From positions 134,131-198,130 of the forward strand of contig NMRA01000464.1 in NCBI GenBank assembly GCA_002633005.1: 64,000 nucleotides of DNA, in the 5' to 3' direction. This document shows positions 1 through 13,074 of the stretch, piece by piece. This stretch comes from Phoronis australis. Taxonomy: Eukaryota > Phoronida > Phoronidae. Under the pieces are notes generated by a model. That model had not been told where the DNA came from, made no database searches, and saw nothing but the letters and a program-made list of their open reading frames with translations. Numbering within the stretch: position 1 is the first letter of the stretch; each line of letters begins with the position of its first letter. Made by a program: the position numbers and the translations under genes.

Positions 1-3000
1 TTTCCAGGAAAAATGAAATCTTGTTATATTGGCATCCATAGCAATGAGAAGCAACCATTTCTGATAATCTCTAAACTGTCTCCCGGCCCAAGTGTCTTTG
101 TCGGAAAGTTGTTGATTTCCACGACATTGCCTGGGAGGTCTAGATGAGACGATTCTCGCAACCTGGTGACTTAACGGCATAAGTAAGAGAAATGCTGTGA
201 ATTATTTAAATTTGAAGAAACATTCAAACTAGTATGCAAGTGCGTTCTTTTGTAGCTTACACTTTGTGCTTAGGTAGGTTAGGATTCATATTTGTCACCG
301 ATTCTGTAGATTTTGTTACATAAAAACGTAATAATTCACATTACATTTATTTATAATTTCCCTTAGGACAATTTGTAAAACAATTGAAATATCGAAGTCG
401 CTGGTATATGGGAAACAAAATTTAATACCACAATTGCACTATTACATGAAGTATGGACAGTTTCCTCACAATGGTACACTTACATGTATATATTCACAGC
501 TAAGATCGCTACGAGCATTGCTCACTTCGGTCGCCATCTTCCCGTCTCTTTACTTTGCTTTGGACTGTGATTGTTTATCATTGCATTTCCGCAAATTACA
601 CGTCGTTATGTAGACAGTCATCAAAAGCTGAATAAGATATAACTAATTGATGACTTTCAAAAACTTAAGTGCGCATATTTTGCAAAACATTTGTGTTGTT
701 CTAAAGACTAATTCATAGCTGAAAGGTAGCATTTTCACCTCAGTCAAGCAGTGTACAGCTTATGGACAATTCACTGACGTTTGCCAAGTTAAGCTATGAG
801 TGTGGATGAAATCTTTAGGCAAAGAAGCATCACTTCAAGTTCTTTTTATGCAGATGTATGGTTAAGTTGAAATCTTACCATTACTTTTCGTCTGTTCAAC
901 TTCACGGTTTTTGCAGTTGTCAGTCACGATACATGGTAATTTCTATTGCACTCATAGTCTACATGTAAATGCTTGGTTTTATAGATGCGCAATTTTAATT
1001 TACCCCTATAATCCTGTTCATAATGTCAAGTTCCAAGTTAGTGCTTCAGAGAACTGACAAAGGCTATTTTTAGAGTGCAGTATAATACATCACTGACTAG
1101 AATGCAGAATTTTGATTCGCTTACGCTTACGCACACCCTCCAATGCATTATAAAGCCAGCTCAGTATTCCCAGCAAGCCAGAAAAAAATGTAGGCCTCCT
1201 CTCTGAAACTCGCGCTACACACCTGCATTCTGTCAAAATCAAACTTTTTGATTTATGCAACAGTATGGTCTACGCTTAGGGCTCTAGTACTTTTAATTCA
1301 TGACTAGAAACTGATGGTTTGTTAAAGTTGTTCATTTGAGAGCACGTTCAAGAACATTTGCCAATGATCAGTGTGACGTTTTTTGTAATGTTAAGACGAT
1401 AATAGTCTGAGATCTCGATTTATATCTGAATACTTATCAAACTAAAACAACACATTGTAGATTTCAACAAAATTTAATGATCAGATATGGTAAAAGTTCT
1501 TCGTTTAGCTGTCGTTTTTGCAAAGGTTGTCTAGAAAAAAGTACTTTTTTCTCTCTCTTGGCCATGCTGTCCAAGCAGTTATTTGTTAAAACTAGCCTTC
1601 TGAATGAGGGCTGCTACTGATGCGTCCCTGCCTGGATACTAACCCAGATGAGTGTGGTAGAATGATACCTTCATTATGAAATGAATCATGGCAAGTCTCA
1701 GGAGGTAATCCAGTCTGATTCCCAGCCTTGATCAAAGTGGCACAATACATGTTTGACATCAGAAACAGATAGGATTCTTGGCTACACAGCCAGATAACAA
1801 TGGAAAGGACAACAGACAAAAAGATTCCATGATACTGTGTATTACTCCAACTGTATCAGCCACTTTGTATGTTATTAACAACACTATATACATGTAAGTA
1901 TAGTACCAACCTATATTTTTAGCAAATGATCTATTTATGACTGGCAACTGTCACAGTTAGCTATGAATAGGTTTTAAAATAACAACATTTAGCTGAAAAG
2001 AACAAAAACTGACGTTCGCACTTGAGACTTATGTATGAATTCCAGAAATTTCCAAATTATCACTTCGAAACGCTCATGTTAAGCTTGAATTGCCTACCCC
2101 TTAAAATGTCGGTATCTTTGTGAACGTACATCTAACAAGAATTTTAACTCCCAAATCATATGCAGCTCACTTACCTTTGGATAAAGAACAGTCAACTTCA
2201 GTGGCATATTCAGACACGTAAAATACCCATTCTTTATTGAAGAAGACTTAAAACGGTTCTTTAAGCGCATTCTAATACAGTAACCATACGTAAGTGCAAT
2301 TAGTGAAAGCATTTGCGTGAGCAAATTAGCCGTTCATGCACGTCAAAAAATTAAACTTTTTAAGGCACGTTTTGCTCAGGTTAACTGCCCCTACCCCGAT
2401 TATTGAAATTTACAAACACAAGTACCTTGGGCATTAACTCAGCAGAATACGGTGCTATCCTCAAGAATCCAAAAAACAAAGTTATTTAGAAAGAAAGACC
2501 TAGACTCCTCAACTTGCATTTAAAATAAAACATTTGACTCAACATAACAACAGCATGGTGCATCATTGATTAATACAGGCAGCAGCTGATTAGACAATCA
2601 ACATTTCGTACCTGCACAGGGGTTGAAAACAACCTGATCTTTGGACTGCACATTCTGTGCCACCTCAATGCAATTTCCCAATGTTTAGATATCAAACTAC
2701 CAGCTTCCTCCAGTGACTTCAAAAACAAGATTTAACGATCAAAAGAATAAGGTTCGCACAGGTCAGGAACGATTCTTTGAAAAACACCTGAGGATTGAAG
2801 TCAACCACGTCTGCTCGTTGCCAGTCCCAGTGACACTAATGCCTGCATCTGACTCACCATCTCATGCCACAAATTTTTAAGTCAGGTAAATATTCATGCA
2901 GGAATAATGTAAGGGGTTATTATGACATAGTTCGTTGTCTCACACTCGACACAGATAGGTAAGGTAATCGTATGTTTCTAGTCTGGACATTACCCAGTTT

Positions 3001-4970
3001 CAAAGTAATTCCTTCGGAAAGGTGCAAGATAAAACATGACAAGAAAATTGCTTGAACAGGTCATCTAAAACTTATGACTTATGGAAGATACACTTACTAA
3101 ATATTAATCTTTTATGTAGATAGAATTGCCATTAGGTAAACAATAGATAAATTGCGATCAGGTGGCTTCAGAGCTTTTGGGGACTTAAAATTCAAAATCA
3201 GAACTTCTGAAGTTCGAAGCAACAGAGTGATAATTAGCAATGCTCAAACAAGAGACTTGTGCTTAAAACTAGCATACCGTAAAATTTTCAGACAAACAGA
3301 AATAAAAATCTGTTACCAACCCACTAGAGAACTGTACAACACAGAATCTTTAAAACTGACATATACATGTTTCAGCAAAACCTTTTTAGGTTTCCCATCC
3401 AATTATAAGCATTCTAAAAAAATTTCTCAGCTTTAGGCAATCTTCAGTTACCAATATTTGCAAAGCTTGTTGGCAGACTGCAAAATTTCACAGAATATCA
3501 AAATTTTTTACACCATAGTTATATAACTTCAAATTAACCTACATCCTTAAAGCCCACGAACGAACCTTAAGAGTTGCACAACAGCCACCAGGGGCAGATT
3601 GCATAAAGCTAATGCTGGATAGCAACGATGACGTCGCGTTCATAGACGTGATGTTGCTAATGCACTTGAGGTCACGCAACAATCCAACTATTTCAGCGGA
3701 TAAGTTTGAAAGTTGTATGCAAGACAACCCAGATCCAATTTAACCTCTCATGTATGGTCTCAAGCCCACCTACACACTTCACAAATACCTGAGTCAATCA
3801 AGAGGGCAGGTTAATGACTTAATATGCTTCACAGAATTAGCGCATTAAGACCAGTTGCGCCCATTTCTTTCCCAACCAATGAAGTCTGAGTGGTGGCGTG
3901 GCTGTTTTTCATAGTAAAATGTGATTAGGCAGCTGCCAAAATCATCGTCATGAGAGAAAAAGATGGTTGGCATTATTTGTGAGGTGAAATTACTCTTGGT
4001 AAAATCTCTTGACGTCATTAACACGAGAACAACTATAGGACAGAAACCAAAGAGATGACAAATTAGGTCTAAGGTATTTGTATTTCTTGTCCACCTTGAG
4101 GTAACTGTGAACCTAGGGTGTGCTTATATGCAGCAAACTTGAATACCTTAAATTCTCTTGGTTCTAACGCTTACAAAGTACCCCGGTATATATTTTCTGA
4201 AAGGTGAAGAAATTTCGTGACAAAATTTATTATTCTTATTACCGTAACTTGTCTTCATGTTTTCATGGACATGTGTTTTTTAGTAAAATTGTTGACTTTG
4301 AACATCTTGTCATATTGGTTTTTTGTCAACATGCAAGTAACGACAATTTCAAGGGAACCATGCCTCAGATTTTAGAAGTAGGTCTTATTGAAGGCTTTGT
4401 TCTGAAAAACTAATTTGACCATGGAATAATTTGAGACCAATTATTTATCATAGTAAGTTACGTAAATGAAAATTTGTAAAGGTGCAAGGTCAGAGGTGCC
4501 GCTGAAACTAGGGGTCATTTGTGGCCCAGTGGTAGAAACAAGTTTTGTACATTTTGGAAGATAAAATTAATGCAGACAGGCATTCAGCAAGACATGAGCA
4601 GGTTCAAGGTCTCATTCGTATAAACTGGAAGTGAACAGTAAACAGAGCATTGGAAATTTCATGTGAGGGAGGTACAAGCCCAACGCTGGGGTTAATACAG
4701 ATTAAAATTAGTGTTGGACTGATCTTCCAAGTATATTATACTACATGTTTAATTATATCTTAGAGATGGCGCATTATGTGACATTTATCTGTGACTTATT
4801 TTAGTGGCATGTTCCACACCAAGTGAATCATTATATTACATAGTATCCATTTGCTTCATTTAGGGATTAGCTTCCTTGTGTTGCACCACTGTGACCCACC
4901 AAGACATAAAAACACCATATCTACCCATCAGAGTGCAGTCTTCAGTTTCCTTGTCAACTGAGGGACATTT
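1..4970. other. AT-rich stretch without a recognised gene
   Basis: I see no exon with a convincing domain, splice borders and phase here on either strand. The open frames are short (under about 95 codons), low in complexity and unlike any family I know. Only the diverged repeat at 4,105-4,400 is recognisable. Distant non-coding function cannot be excluded by eye. Confidence 0.5.
4105..4400 (+). repeat. Dispersed repeat, copy 1 (pairs with 26,830-27,090)
   Basis: This segment and 26,830-27,090 share an ordered series of words in the same orientation: a GTGAAC start, TAAATTCT, ACAAAGTAC, ATATTTTCTGAAAG, GACAAAATTT-like text, CATATTGGT and AAGGGAACCAT. Divergence is high, with several indels. 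No coding capacity or terminal repeats are visible, so the class is unknown. Confidence 0.55.
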
Positions 4971-4979
4971 GCGTTCTTA

Positions 4980-7325
4980 CAGAGAGAGTTTGACAGGCAA
5001 AAGCTGTAAGTAGATCGTCTAAATGAGTTCTCATGAGACAGAAAAAGAAAATTAGAAGATCTTATTAGATATGAAGAAGTCGCACAGTGCATGAAAAAAA
5101 ATGAAAGATGAAAAGAGCCCTGGCTCCGATGGTTTTTCAGTGGGATTTCTGAATTTTTTGGGCTGACAATGGACATTTCTTTGTTCGCTCACTTAATACT
5201 GGTTTTACTGTTGACTAGTTTAATCACCAACACAGAAACAGGGAGTGATTACCTGTATCCCTAAGGGAGCAGATAAAAGTAAACATTATTGGAAAAACAG
5301 GAGACCCATATCCTTACACAATGTGAGATATCAACTGGCTTCTTCAGCTGTAGCTGAATGATTAAAATCCGTTTTGAGAAACTAATCAGAAAGGACCAGA
5401 CAAGTTTTGTTTCTGGAAGAAATATGAACAAAAATATAAGCATGCTATATGATTTAATGTTTTATGCCCAGTCAGCTAACGGACCACGACTGCTCTTACT
5501 AATCGATTTTGAGAAAGCGTTTGATTCATTGTCATGGGTAAAAGTGTTTTATAGTGATATTAAGTTGTGTGTTGTTGTAAATAGTCACCCATCTTCTTGG
5601 TTCAACATTTCGCGTGGCTGCAGACAAGGTGACCCAGTCTCCCCACTTTTTTATACTGTGCGCAGAGATTTTGACGAATTTAATCAAGAATAATAAGAAT
5701 ATTGCAGGTGTAGTTGAAGTTGCAGAAAATAAGGAATATTTAATTTCGCAATATGCGGACGACACATCAATTACTTTGGATGGGTCGAATTTGTCACTTA
5801 CTAGCACATTGAATGTATTATATTAGTATTTGCTGGTGTCTCCAGTCTCCAAGTGAATGTGGATAAAACAAAAGTAAACCTGTTAGTAATGACGTGATTC
5901 CTACGAAAGAAAGTCCGTCTTGGACAAAAAATAGATGACACTCAATTGGATAGTATGACACATAACAACTTCACAACAAGAGTGACTGAAATTAAGTCTT
6001 TATTAAAAAGTTGGAGTCGATGAAATTTTAAACGCCGTTTGGTAGAGCAACTGTCATCAAAACAATACCTATTTCGAAACTTAAATTCTTTGTAGCCAAA
6101 ATTACCAAATCCACCAGTAAAGGTCTAGGATGAATTGGATACGATATTCCTTAGATTTGTACGGCAGGCTCTTATTGAAAAAATCAAACGAACTACAGCC
6201 TTTTTAGGACTAGATCAAGGGGACTTCAAATCGTTAATATAGTTACATACTTTAAGCAAAACTTTAAAACTCGCCATGGCTCGTACATATCTTGAAAGCC
6301 CCGCATCTAAAAGTGGTCAGTTACTATACTCACACTACCTGTTTTTAAAGAATTTTGCTTCATTTGGAGAAGACTTTAAAGTCGAAGTTGACTATAATTG
6401 AAAATTCCTATTGAGAGTACGACAACTTTCTATGAAAAAATAATATCTGCGAGAAAAGAAGACTTTTTGAATCAACCTTTGCGGTTTAATAGTAATTTGG
6501 GGATCGGAGGCAGAGTTGGAGGCAGAAGTGTTTTTTTATAAGTCTTGGTTTGTAAAAGGCTTAAGATTTATCAAAGACATATATATCTCTGCCGGCGATT
6601 TCGTTAGTTTAGACCATGTGATAAATGGATTCAATGTAGAATATAATGGTGTTTTTTCTGTTCTAAGACAGTGTCAAAAAAGTCTATATCTAAGTAAGTT
6701 TGAAAGTTTTAATATGTATTCTCCTTGCATGCCTTTAGCAATTACGCACTTACAAAAGGATGTGAAGGGTTGTAGACATATTTGTTCTATCTTAAACGAC
6801 ATCAAGAAACCTTCTAAGTCATAGCCTAAATGGGAAATAGAGTTAGGAGACAGTTTAGATTGGAAGAAATTAAACACATTGCCTTATGAAATTACAAAGG
6901 ATCACAACATTAGATGGTTCCAATTTAGAATATTACACAGGATTATTGCAACAAATACTTTTCAGTGGAAACCCAAGTTCGGGATTCTAATTAATGTTCC
7001 TTTTGTAATAAAGCTCCAGATGCTGTCACACCTTTTTTGGGAATGTCGCCCTGTACAAGATTTTTGGAAAGAATTCAGAAAACTACTTCAAAAGCGTCTC
7101 ATTCAGCTTCCCAACTTGTTGGTCTTGAACTTGATGAAATACACGATTTTCTAATTAATTTTGCTATTACTAGCCAAACAATACATTTACAAGATGTCAC
7201 AAAAATATACCTAATATTCCCAAGTTTATTACATATACTTATGAGTAATTGCATATAAAATTTTGTCTATGACAGCTTCTCTGGGAAATGGGAAAATTTC
7301 ATAGTTCGCATTAACTCCATGTAGC
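4980..7325 (+). mobile_element. L1-type non-LTR retrotransposon (LINE), 5'-truncated and decayed
   Basis: Reverse-transcriptase landmarks occur in order but in shifting frames. MKDEKSPGSDGF lies near 5,098-5,135, PKG...RRPISL near 5,254-5,320, DQTSFVSGRN near 5,393-5,425, LLLLIDFEKAFDSLSW near 5,491-5,538, ISRGCRQGDPVSPLF near 5,608-5,652 and the catalytic QYADDT near 5,749-5,766. Downstream come RWFQFRILHRIIATN (about 6,911) and HLFWECRPVQDFW (about 7,030), typical of the C-terminal zone of L1/Tx1-like ORF2 proteins. The endonuclease domain is absent, so the copy is 5'-truncated. At least one frameshift (near 5,650) and several stops (near 5,260-5,390, 5,825 and 6,400) make it inactive. No clear poly(A) tail or target-site duplication was found. 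I am sure of LINE identity but less sure of the clade. Confidence 0.88.
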
Positions 7326-7329
7326 AGTT

Positions 7330-9655
7330 GTTTTACTTAATACCAGATACCAGAATGGTCTCTTCTGACACGCAAGCGTGACAGACGTCTACAACACTAC
7401 CAAGCCCAAGTGTAAATCCTGGCTATTCAATTTTGCTTTCTTTAGCCAGCTAAACCAGGCAACATGCAACTTTAAGGCTGTATTTGTTATTGTCCATAAC
7501 CGATTAATTCTACCATCACATTAATGTTCAACATTTAACATTCAACGATTAAAATACAACGACCAAGGAATAACAAAGCATACAAGACATTCGAGAACCT
7601 CTCCCCTTCTACTGTAGAACCAACAAACGCAGCAATAGTGGGAGTTAACCTGGACAAGGCAACAAGGACAATATAGCATTGACAGCATACTTACAAAGTG
7701 TTAATAGACTAATGTGATACTAACTACTACCACACCCAACTACACATATCCATTATTGATTAAACTGGATGATATAACAGATAAAATTCAATAACATGAA
7801 GTGGACCACCAATATGAGCTGTGTCAAGCCACACAGTACCTGTGTACCAGTTGATAAACTACACGTTTTTATATGGGTTTGTTATTAGCCGGGGTAGATG
7901 CATTGTGCGAGTTTTTTTATGAGACCGATAGTCGAGTGATAATACTCACACCACACGGCGCAGCAACTGAGGCTAATAACACACCCAAATAAGAAACGCG
8001 TAGTTTAACATATTCATACCACAGTACTTAAGATCTAACAACCCACTTCTTTGCCGAGTCTTAATTTTTTCCTCTTTGACCAATACGCGTAGCAAAACCA
8101 CACTGAAAAGCCAGGTTTCAAACGTTCCGATGTCACTTGCATTTTTTGTTGGCGTTTTCATTTTTTTTCGATTCTATGAATAGTTGGACTTCCACTTCCT
8201 CAACTTGGTCCCCATATATCTTGATTATACCAAAAAAACTAAGCTTTGTCAACTAGTAAAGGTATATATAATCTGAAAGAGAAAAGACCAGGGAATATAA
8301 AAATATGTTTTGTATTTATGTACCATTATTATTATTAGGTTAACACTTTTTTAAGTCAAAATTTCATTTTGAAGAAAGGCACATTCCAAGCAAAATAACC
8401 CATTTTGATTTTAATGAAACCTTTTTAAATGAAAACTTTACCAGTTACTTCAAAAATGCTGTTAGGAATTTTCGATTAGTCTTTTCAGTTTGTTTCTATG
8501 ACAAATCAACTCGAAAACGTAAGGTATTTTTGTAAAAAATAGAAGTCGTATTCATCTGTCTTACATTACGCAAAAACTAGGCCTTTATATCGAAAATCAG
8601 CGTTTTTGAGCTTGATGAATAAATATTAAGTTTGTAAAGATACAGCGAAATATACAAAGCCATTTTCGAGAACTCGTGTTCCTAAGTTTAAATAAAGTCC
8701 ATTTGCTGAAAGTCGATTAAACTGGGAAAATTTCAAAATCTTCGGTTAATTATTCGGTGAAAACTTGTTTTCGGTCAATGTAACCTATACATGCCTTAAC
8801 CATGTTAGCTATTTCAACATTCACTTGCACTGTCAACTGAATTTGCAGTGCGTAATTAACTTAATTATCATTAAAACGTACCGTTCCCAGCCACGAGGTG
8901 GAATCAGCTGTTACTGTTGTTTGACCCACATTTAAGTAGGTCACAGTTCATTGTTATGCATAAAGCCTGTATACATCAAGTGCAGGTAGACTGATACAAA
9001 ACCAAGTAAGAAATGGATAACAAAATTTGAATCGGTTAAAGCATGTCGTTAGCATGAGATCGAAACAGCGAAATGTCAATTTACTTATTGAATTAAGGAA
9101 TTGGGTGAGAATTTATCTCTTGTCACAATTTGTTGTGTTCATGACCACAGAGGCGTGAGGCGACTGGAAACATTCGTTCTCAACGATGGTATGCATGTAG
9201 ACGCTCACCTCCCTCAGGATCAAAACGTTTTTTTAAATCAGTTTTTGGCCACAGTAAGATTAAAAACCAGACGATCGCCGTATTTTGTGTGGTGACCGTC
9301 CGGTTTAAAAACATTTTGTCGTTGTTTTCCCCGGCACCGTTCTATCATAAGTACACATCGTTAACTCAAGATTTTATCGACTTGGTGAATAAAAGGACTG
9401 AGGGTATATACAAAGCTGCACTGTACCTGGGGAGAAATTTGATTTGAGTGACATCCCTGTAACCTTTGACCTCGGATATGTAGTAAACAAATACCCAAGG
9501 TGGTTCTGTTAAATCTTTTTTCTCGCTACACAGTATATATTTTGCATTTGAAGTTCCCCCAGAATGAAGATAAGGTATTTTGCTAGACACATGTGAAATA
9601 TTGTAAAAATGTTCAATTTTTGTGAATAAGGTTTAAGATAACCTTAAGACCTATC
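7330..9655. other. No recognised gene
   Basis: AT-rich intergenic sequence. A short open frame at 9,101-9,295 (+) has no family resemblance and no convincing splice borders. Nothing else is supportable. Confidence 0.45.
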
Positions 9656-9898
9656 TAACCAATGAAACAACAGGTAGCATAGCATCATTAAGAAATAAAT
9701 ATTGGCACTAATTTCCGAAAAAAATTTAATAAAAATTCTAATACAGTAAAAAATTTTTGCATTATTTTTGAGAGGAATCGTTTCATTAATCACTTTTTTA
9801 ATTTATACATAATTGGTGTTTTTAAAGAGAAATATCTGATAAAATGCCCCACTGATAGTGAACATCTCCGCAACCTTTCCTTACACTAAAGCGACCGG

Positions 9899-9931
9899 CA
9901 TACACTATTCATACACTATTCATACACTATT
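9899..9931. repeat. Short tandem repeat, 11 bp x 3
   Basis: CATACACTATT is repeated three times head to tail. Confidence 0.9.
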
Positions 9932-10084
9932 CCACCCAAGGTTTTCTAGTCCCTTTTCCAGTAAAATTTGCATTACGGAAAGTTTAACTTCTCACAAAGC
10001 GACAAAAACAGCAATCGTATGATTTAAGCTTCAAACTTAAAGTTGTTGAATTTGTGAAAATCAACGTCAATACTCAGGCGGCAA

Positions 10085-10265
10085 ACATGTTCAATATGGA
10101 TAGAAAGAGTTAGGGAATGGCGAAAAGTTGAAAATGAGTTGAAATCAACAGCACAAATGGCAAGTGTGACACAAAAGCGTAAAATGGGCAGTGGTCGAAA
10201 AGTAAAATTCCCTCATATTGAGGAAGATCTTGCGATGGTTAAGCGACCGCTGAGAGCAGGGTGTA
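10085..10265 (+). pseudogene. Remnant of a pogo/CENP-B-like HTH (Brinker-type DNA-binding) domain
   Basis: The frame reading REWRKVENELKSTA, then KRKMGSGRKVKFPHIEEDLA, has the pattern of the N-terminal helix-turn-helix found in pogo/Tigger-like transposases and domesticated relatives: a ...RKS.REWRK helix, a basic linker, then GRK.KFP..EE.L. The preceding MDRKS (near 10,096-10,110) is in another frame and is followed by a stop, so a small indel has broken the domain. No DDE catalytic domain follows; the frame ends near 10,330. It lies in copy A of the segmental duplication and is missing from copy B. The family call rests on pattern recognition only. Confidence 0.5.
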
Positions 10266-10346
10266 TGCGTTATGGGACATTAATATATATCAGCCTTACC
10301 AAGATAATTCTCGCATGTTTTAATAGTATATGAGACCAGGAGGTGC

Positions 10347-10935
10347 TATTAAATTAAATTAGTTTATTTGATATATATAATTACAATAATAAATACAATA
10401 ACAATAACAATAAATACAAGGTGCAAGATAAGAAATATAAAAAATAATTATGCACACTATCTAGATAATACCAAAAAGTTAAAGACTTATTTCTGTGGTG
10501 GTCCATACACAAATTACAAATTAAAGAAATAAATATTACGAATAAATAATAAATTATAAATAATTACACAGGAGGAATGAAGATGTGAGATGTGATAGAA
10601 ACTAGCTGCATGTGAAAAAGACCTGAAAAAGACTGTAGGATGAAGTGACATGATATATGACAAATAAATAGATAAATAAATAAATAGTACTGTGAGAATG
10701 GTGTGGTTTGAATGCTGAACTGATCAATGAGATAATCTGGAGAGTTGTCATGATCAATTTTATGCATAAAGTTGAGCTTGCGTTGGATAAGTAGACTTTT
10801 AATATTTAGCCACCCAAGAGACTGAAAATGATAAACACTAATGCAAGTGCGAGGATGTAAACTGCGTACATGTTTAATTAATTTGTGTTGACACACCTGG
10901 TGTTCTTTGCTAAATAAAATACGTTGTGTTAATTT
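10347..10935 (-). mobile_element. CR1/RTE-like LINE 3' fragment inserted in the duplication
   Basis: On the minus strand 10,896-10,690 reads HKLIKHVRSLHPRT..., then LGWLNIKSLLIQRKLNFMHK and PDYLIDQF. This matches the 'L.WL.I..R...K..L.HK......P.YL...F' C-terminal region of CR1/jockey-like reverse transcriptases. The coding part is followed by an AT-rich tail of TAAA/TAAT/TTATTG-like short repeats (10,350-10,690), as expected for a LINE 3' end. The whole fragment interrupts copy A relative to copy B between GAGGTGCT and GTTTACTC, so its insertion is datable relative to the duplication. It is heavily 5'-truncated and inactive. Confidence 0.65.
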
Positions 10936-11455
10936 CTTTAGTTACATTGCACACCTAGATCATTACATAGCGTTTACTCCGACAAATGAACACTGATGAC
11001 ACGCACTACCTCAGTCACTCATAACAGACCTTGAACTTCAAAACAAACGTCACGTGACAACAAGATGTTTTCTGGGGTGTTTGTCCAGAGATTTTTCTTG
11101 TGTTGCAGGGTATGATCTTGCACAGGTTTGGATTGAACAGGCTGTTAATCCCGACTCCACAGTAACTTAAAAATCTTAGGGAAGCTATCTGGAAAACTTA
11201 AGTGAGGATTTCAGGTAATTTGTTGAGTTGAACTGTATTTCCTTTCATGCTGCCATATTGACGATCGCGAGGCAGTGACGCATCGGCGAGTTTTTGCCCT
11301 GGGAATTCAGCACAATTTTCCGTGAAATGATCATAATTTAACGACTAAGTTTGATAGCAATGCACCACAAAATTGTAGAAAGTTTGCCATAGGATACAGA
11401 AACGTCACAGAGTGTAAATTTGATGAATCCTAGCTTCCGATTTCACCTTGAGTGA

Positions 11456-13070
11456 AGATTTGGTGCAGAGCTTTGAATATCAAGCCCTCATTCTCTAACT
11501 GAGAATGAAATGACAAAGCTTAATCATGTAGCTGTAAGGGTACAGTAACATAAAATGACCTTGACTGATCAGTAAGGCGACAGGATAACAGGCGTTCAAC
11601 AGTGAATGACAGTGCCACACTTAACACATGCAAATTAATATGAAATTGCCAAGCAACAAAACCAGCCGTGGATGAGTAATTTCCTGAATGCAGCCAAGAA
11701 ACATGTGACGAGATGTCAGATTCCAGCAGAGATCTGACTGGGTGAAACCCCTTGCAGAGCTGGTCATAAGCCTACGCTCCCCACCAGTGGAACTAATGAC
11801 TTTTAACTCAACTGGTAAAAGTAATCAATCTAGATAGGAGAGGGAAAGCATCAATGTATACCATTGAAACATAACAGGTTCAGTTACTGCATTCAAATGA
11901 GCATCCTGTTCAAACTAACAAATCGAGCAGAATTAGCGAAGTGAAGGCAACAACAATCACTCATGTGATCAAGGTGGAGCCCAAGGAGAAAACACATTAA
12001 CAGTTGAAACACCAAGCGACATTGTGAACCAAGTCGACATTCTCAAACGATTTACATAAAAAATTGCAAAAGCTATTCAAGGTTTATGACCCACAAAAAG
12101 GAGAGCATGTATGTAATAAGTCTATTTAACATGACAGTGTCCGATAGTTGAACTGGAAAATCAATCCCATTATTGACACCTTGCTTATCAAAGTGTGACA
12201 TATATTTATTATCAAAATATGACGCAGAATAATTGAAATCAAGCCCAGAAAGCATCATTTAACTGTTTGTTCATTCGAATACATGACAGAGATAGCATTT
12301 TTTGTCCAATCATTGTGAAATTTGCACACAACACGGGCCTCCTCAATGTCTCAAGGTTTATTTACTTTTGGATGAAATCAAGATGGACTGTGGCAGTTAC
12401 TACTTGTCGAAATAAATTTCGCCAAGTATGTTGCTTCGCTCCTCCGAGCGCTTTCATTTTATTGTTTTGCTTAGTTATTCGATTCAAAATTTTCCGATGA
12501 CTGATCTTCATTAACTGATCCTTCATTGGTTGATGTCATCATCATTAACTGATCCTTCATTGGTTGATGTCATCATCATTATGAAATTTATCCTAGTGTT
12601 GCTCTCCAAGTGCTTTTAGTTTACAGTTGACTGTCCAGCACGTTTTGTTTACACAATTTCTCCAGTAATTCACAATCTATTGACCTCAGTTTTGCTCACA
12701 ATAGCCATCATGTTCATTCTTGTAAGCCAACTGACTTGGGTGAAAATCATCCAGCATGAGACAGAGGAATTCAGTGGAGATCTAATTTTCGGTAGGGACC
12801 AAAGCTGTGAGATTCCAACTGACCTTGTTAACTGACCTCTGCAGATATTAACAAGAAAAGGCCAATGAAGAGATTTGCCAATTCAAACTGCAGGTCTTTG
12901 ACAGTGAACATGTTGTTTTTTCAATTTCTCTTATGATCAGCTTAATTGCACATTTCATACACGACTAGCTCCTTCTGGGCTGCTTTATAACTTTGATTGG
13001 CTTCCCCTAAGCATTATTGAGCTCCAGTAGCACAGCTGGTCACACTGTGATTGTGATGCCTGAGGTTAAG
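11456..13070. other. No recognised gene
   Basis: Intergenic sequence. Apart from the 34-bp direct repeat at 12,509-12,576 I see no coding, RNA or mobile-element signature. Confidence 0.45.
12509..12576. repeat. Tandem duplication, 34 bp x 2
   Basis: The unit starting CATTAACTGATCCTTCATTG is duplicated exactly head to tail, which indicates a recent local event. Confidence 0.9.
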
Positions 13071-13074
13071 GTAT

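Larger units (their letters stand above)
9660..11455 (+). repeat. Segmental duplication, copy A (pairs with 25,115-25,955)
   Basis: Long ordered similarity to 25,115-25,955 in the same orientation. Shared words include AAGAAATAAATATTG, ATAATTGGTGTTTTTAAAG, GCCTTACCAAGA, GAGACCA.CAGGTGCT-like text, AAAACAAACGTC, GGAAAACTTAAG, GAGGATTTCAGGTAATTTG, ACGTCACAGAG and CTTAGCTTCCGATTTCACC-like text. Copy A is about 950 bp longer. Part of the excess is a LINE tail (10,347-10,935) and part is the region with a pogo-like HTH (10,085-10,265), which copy B lacks. The pair is too diverged to be recent. Confidence 0.75.
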
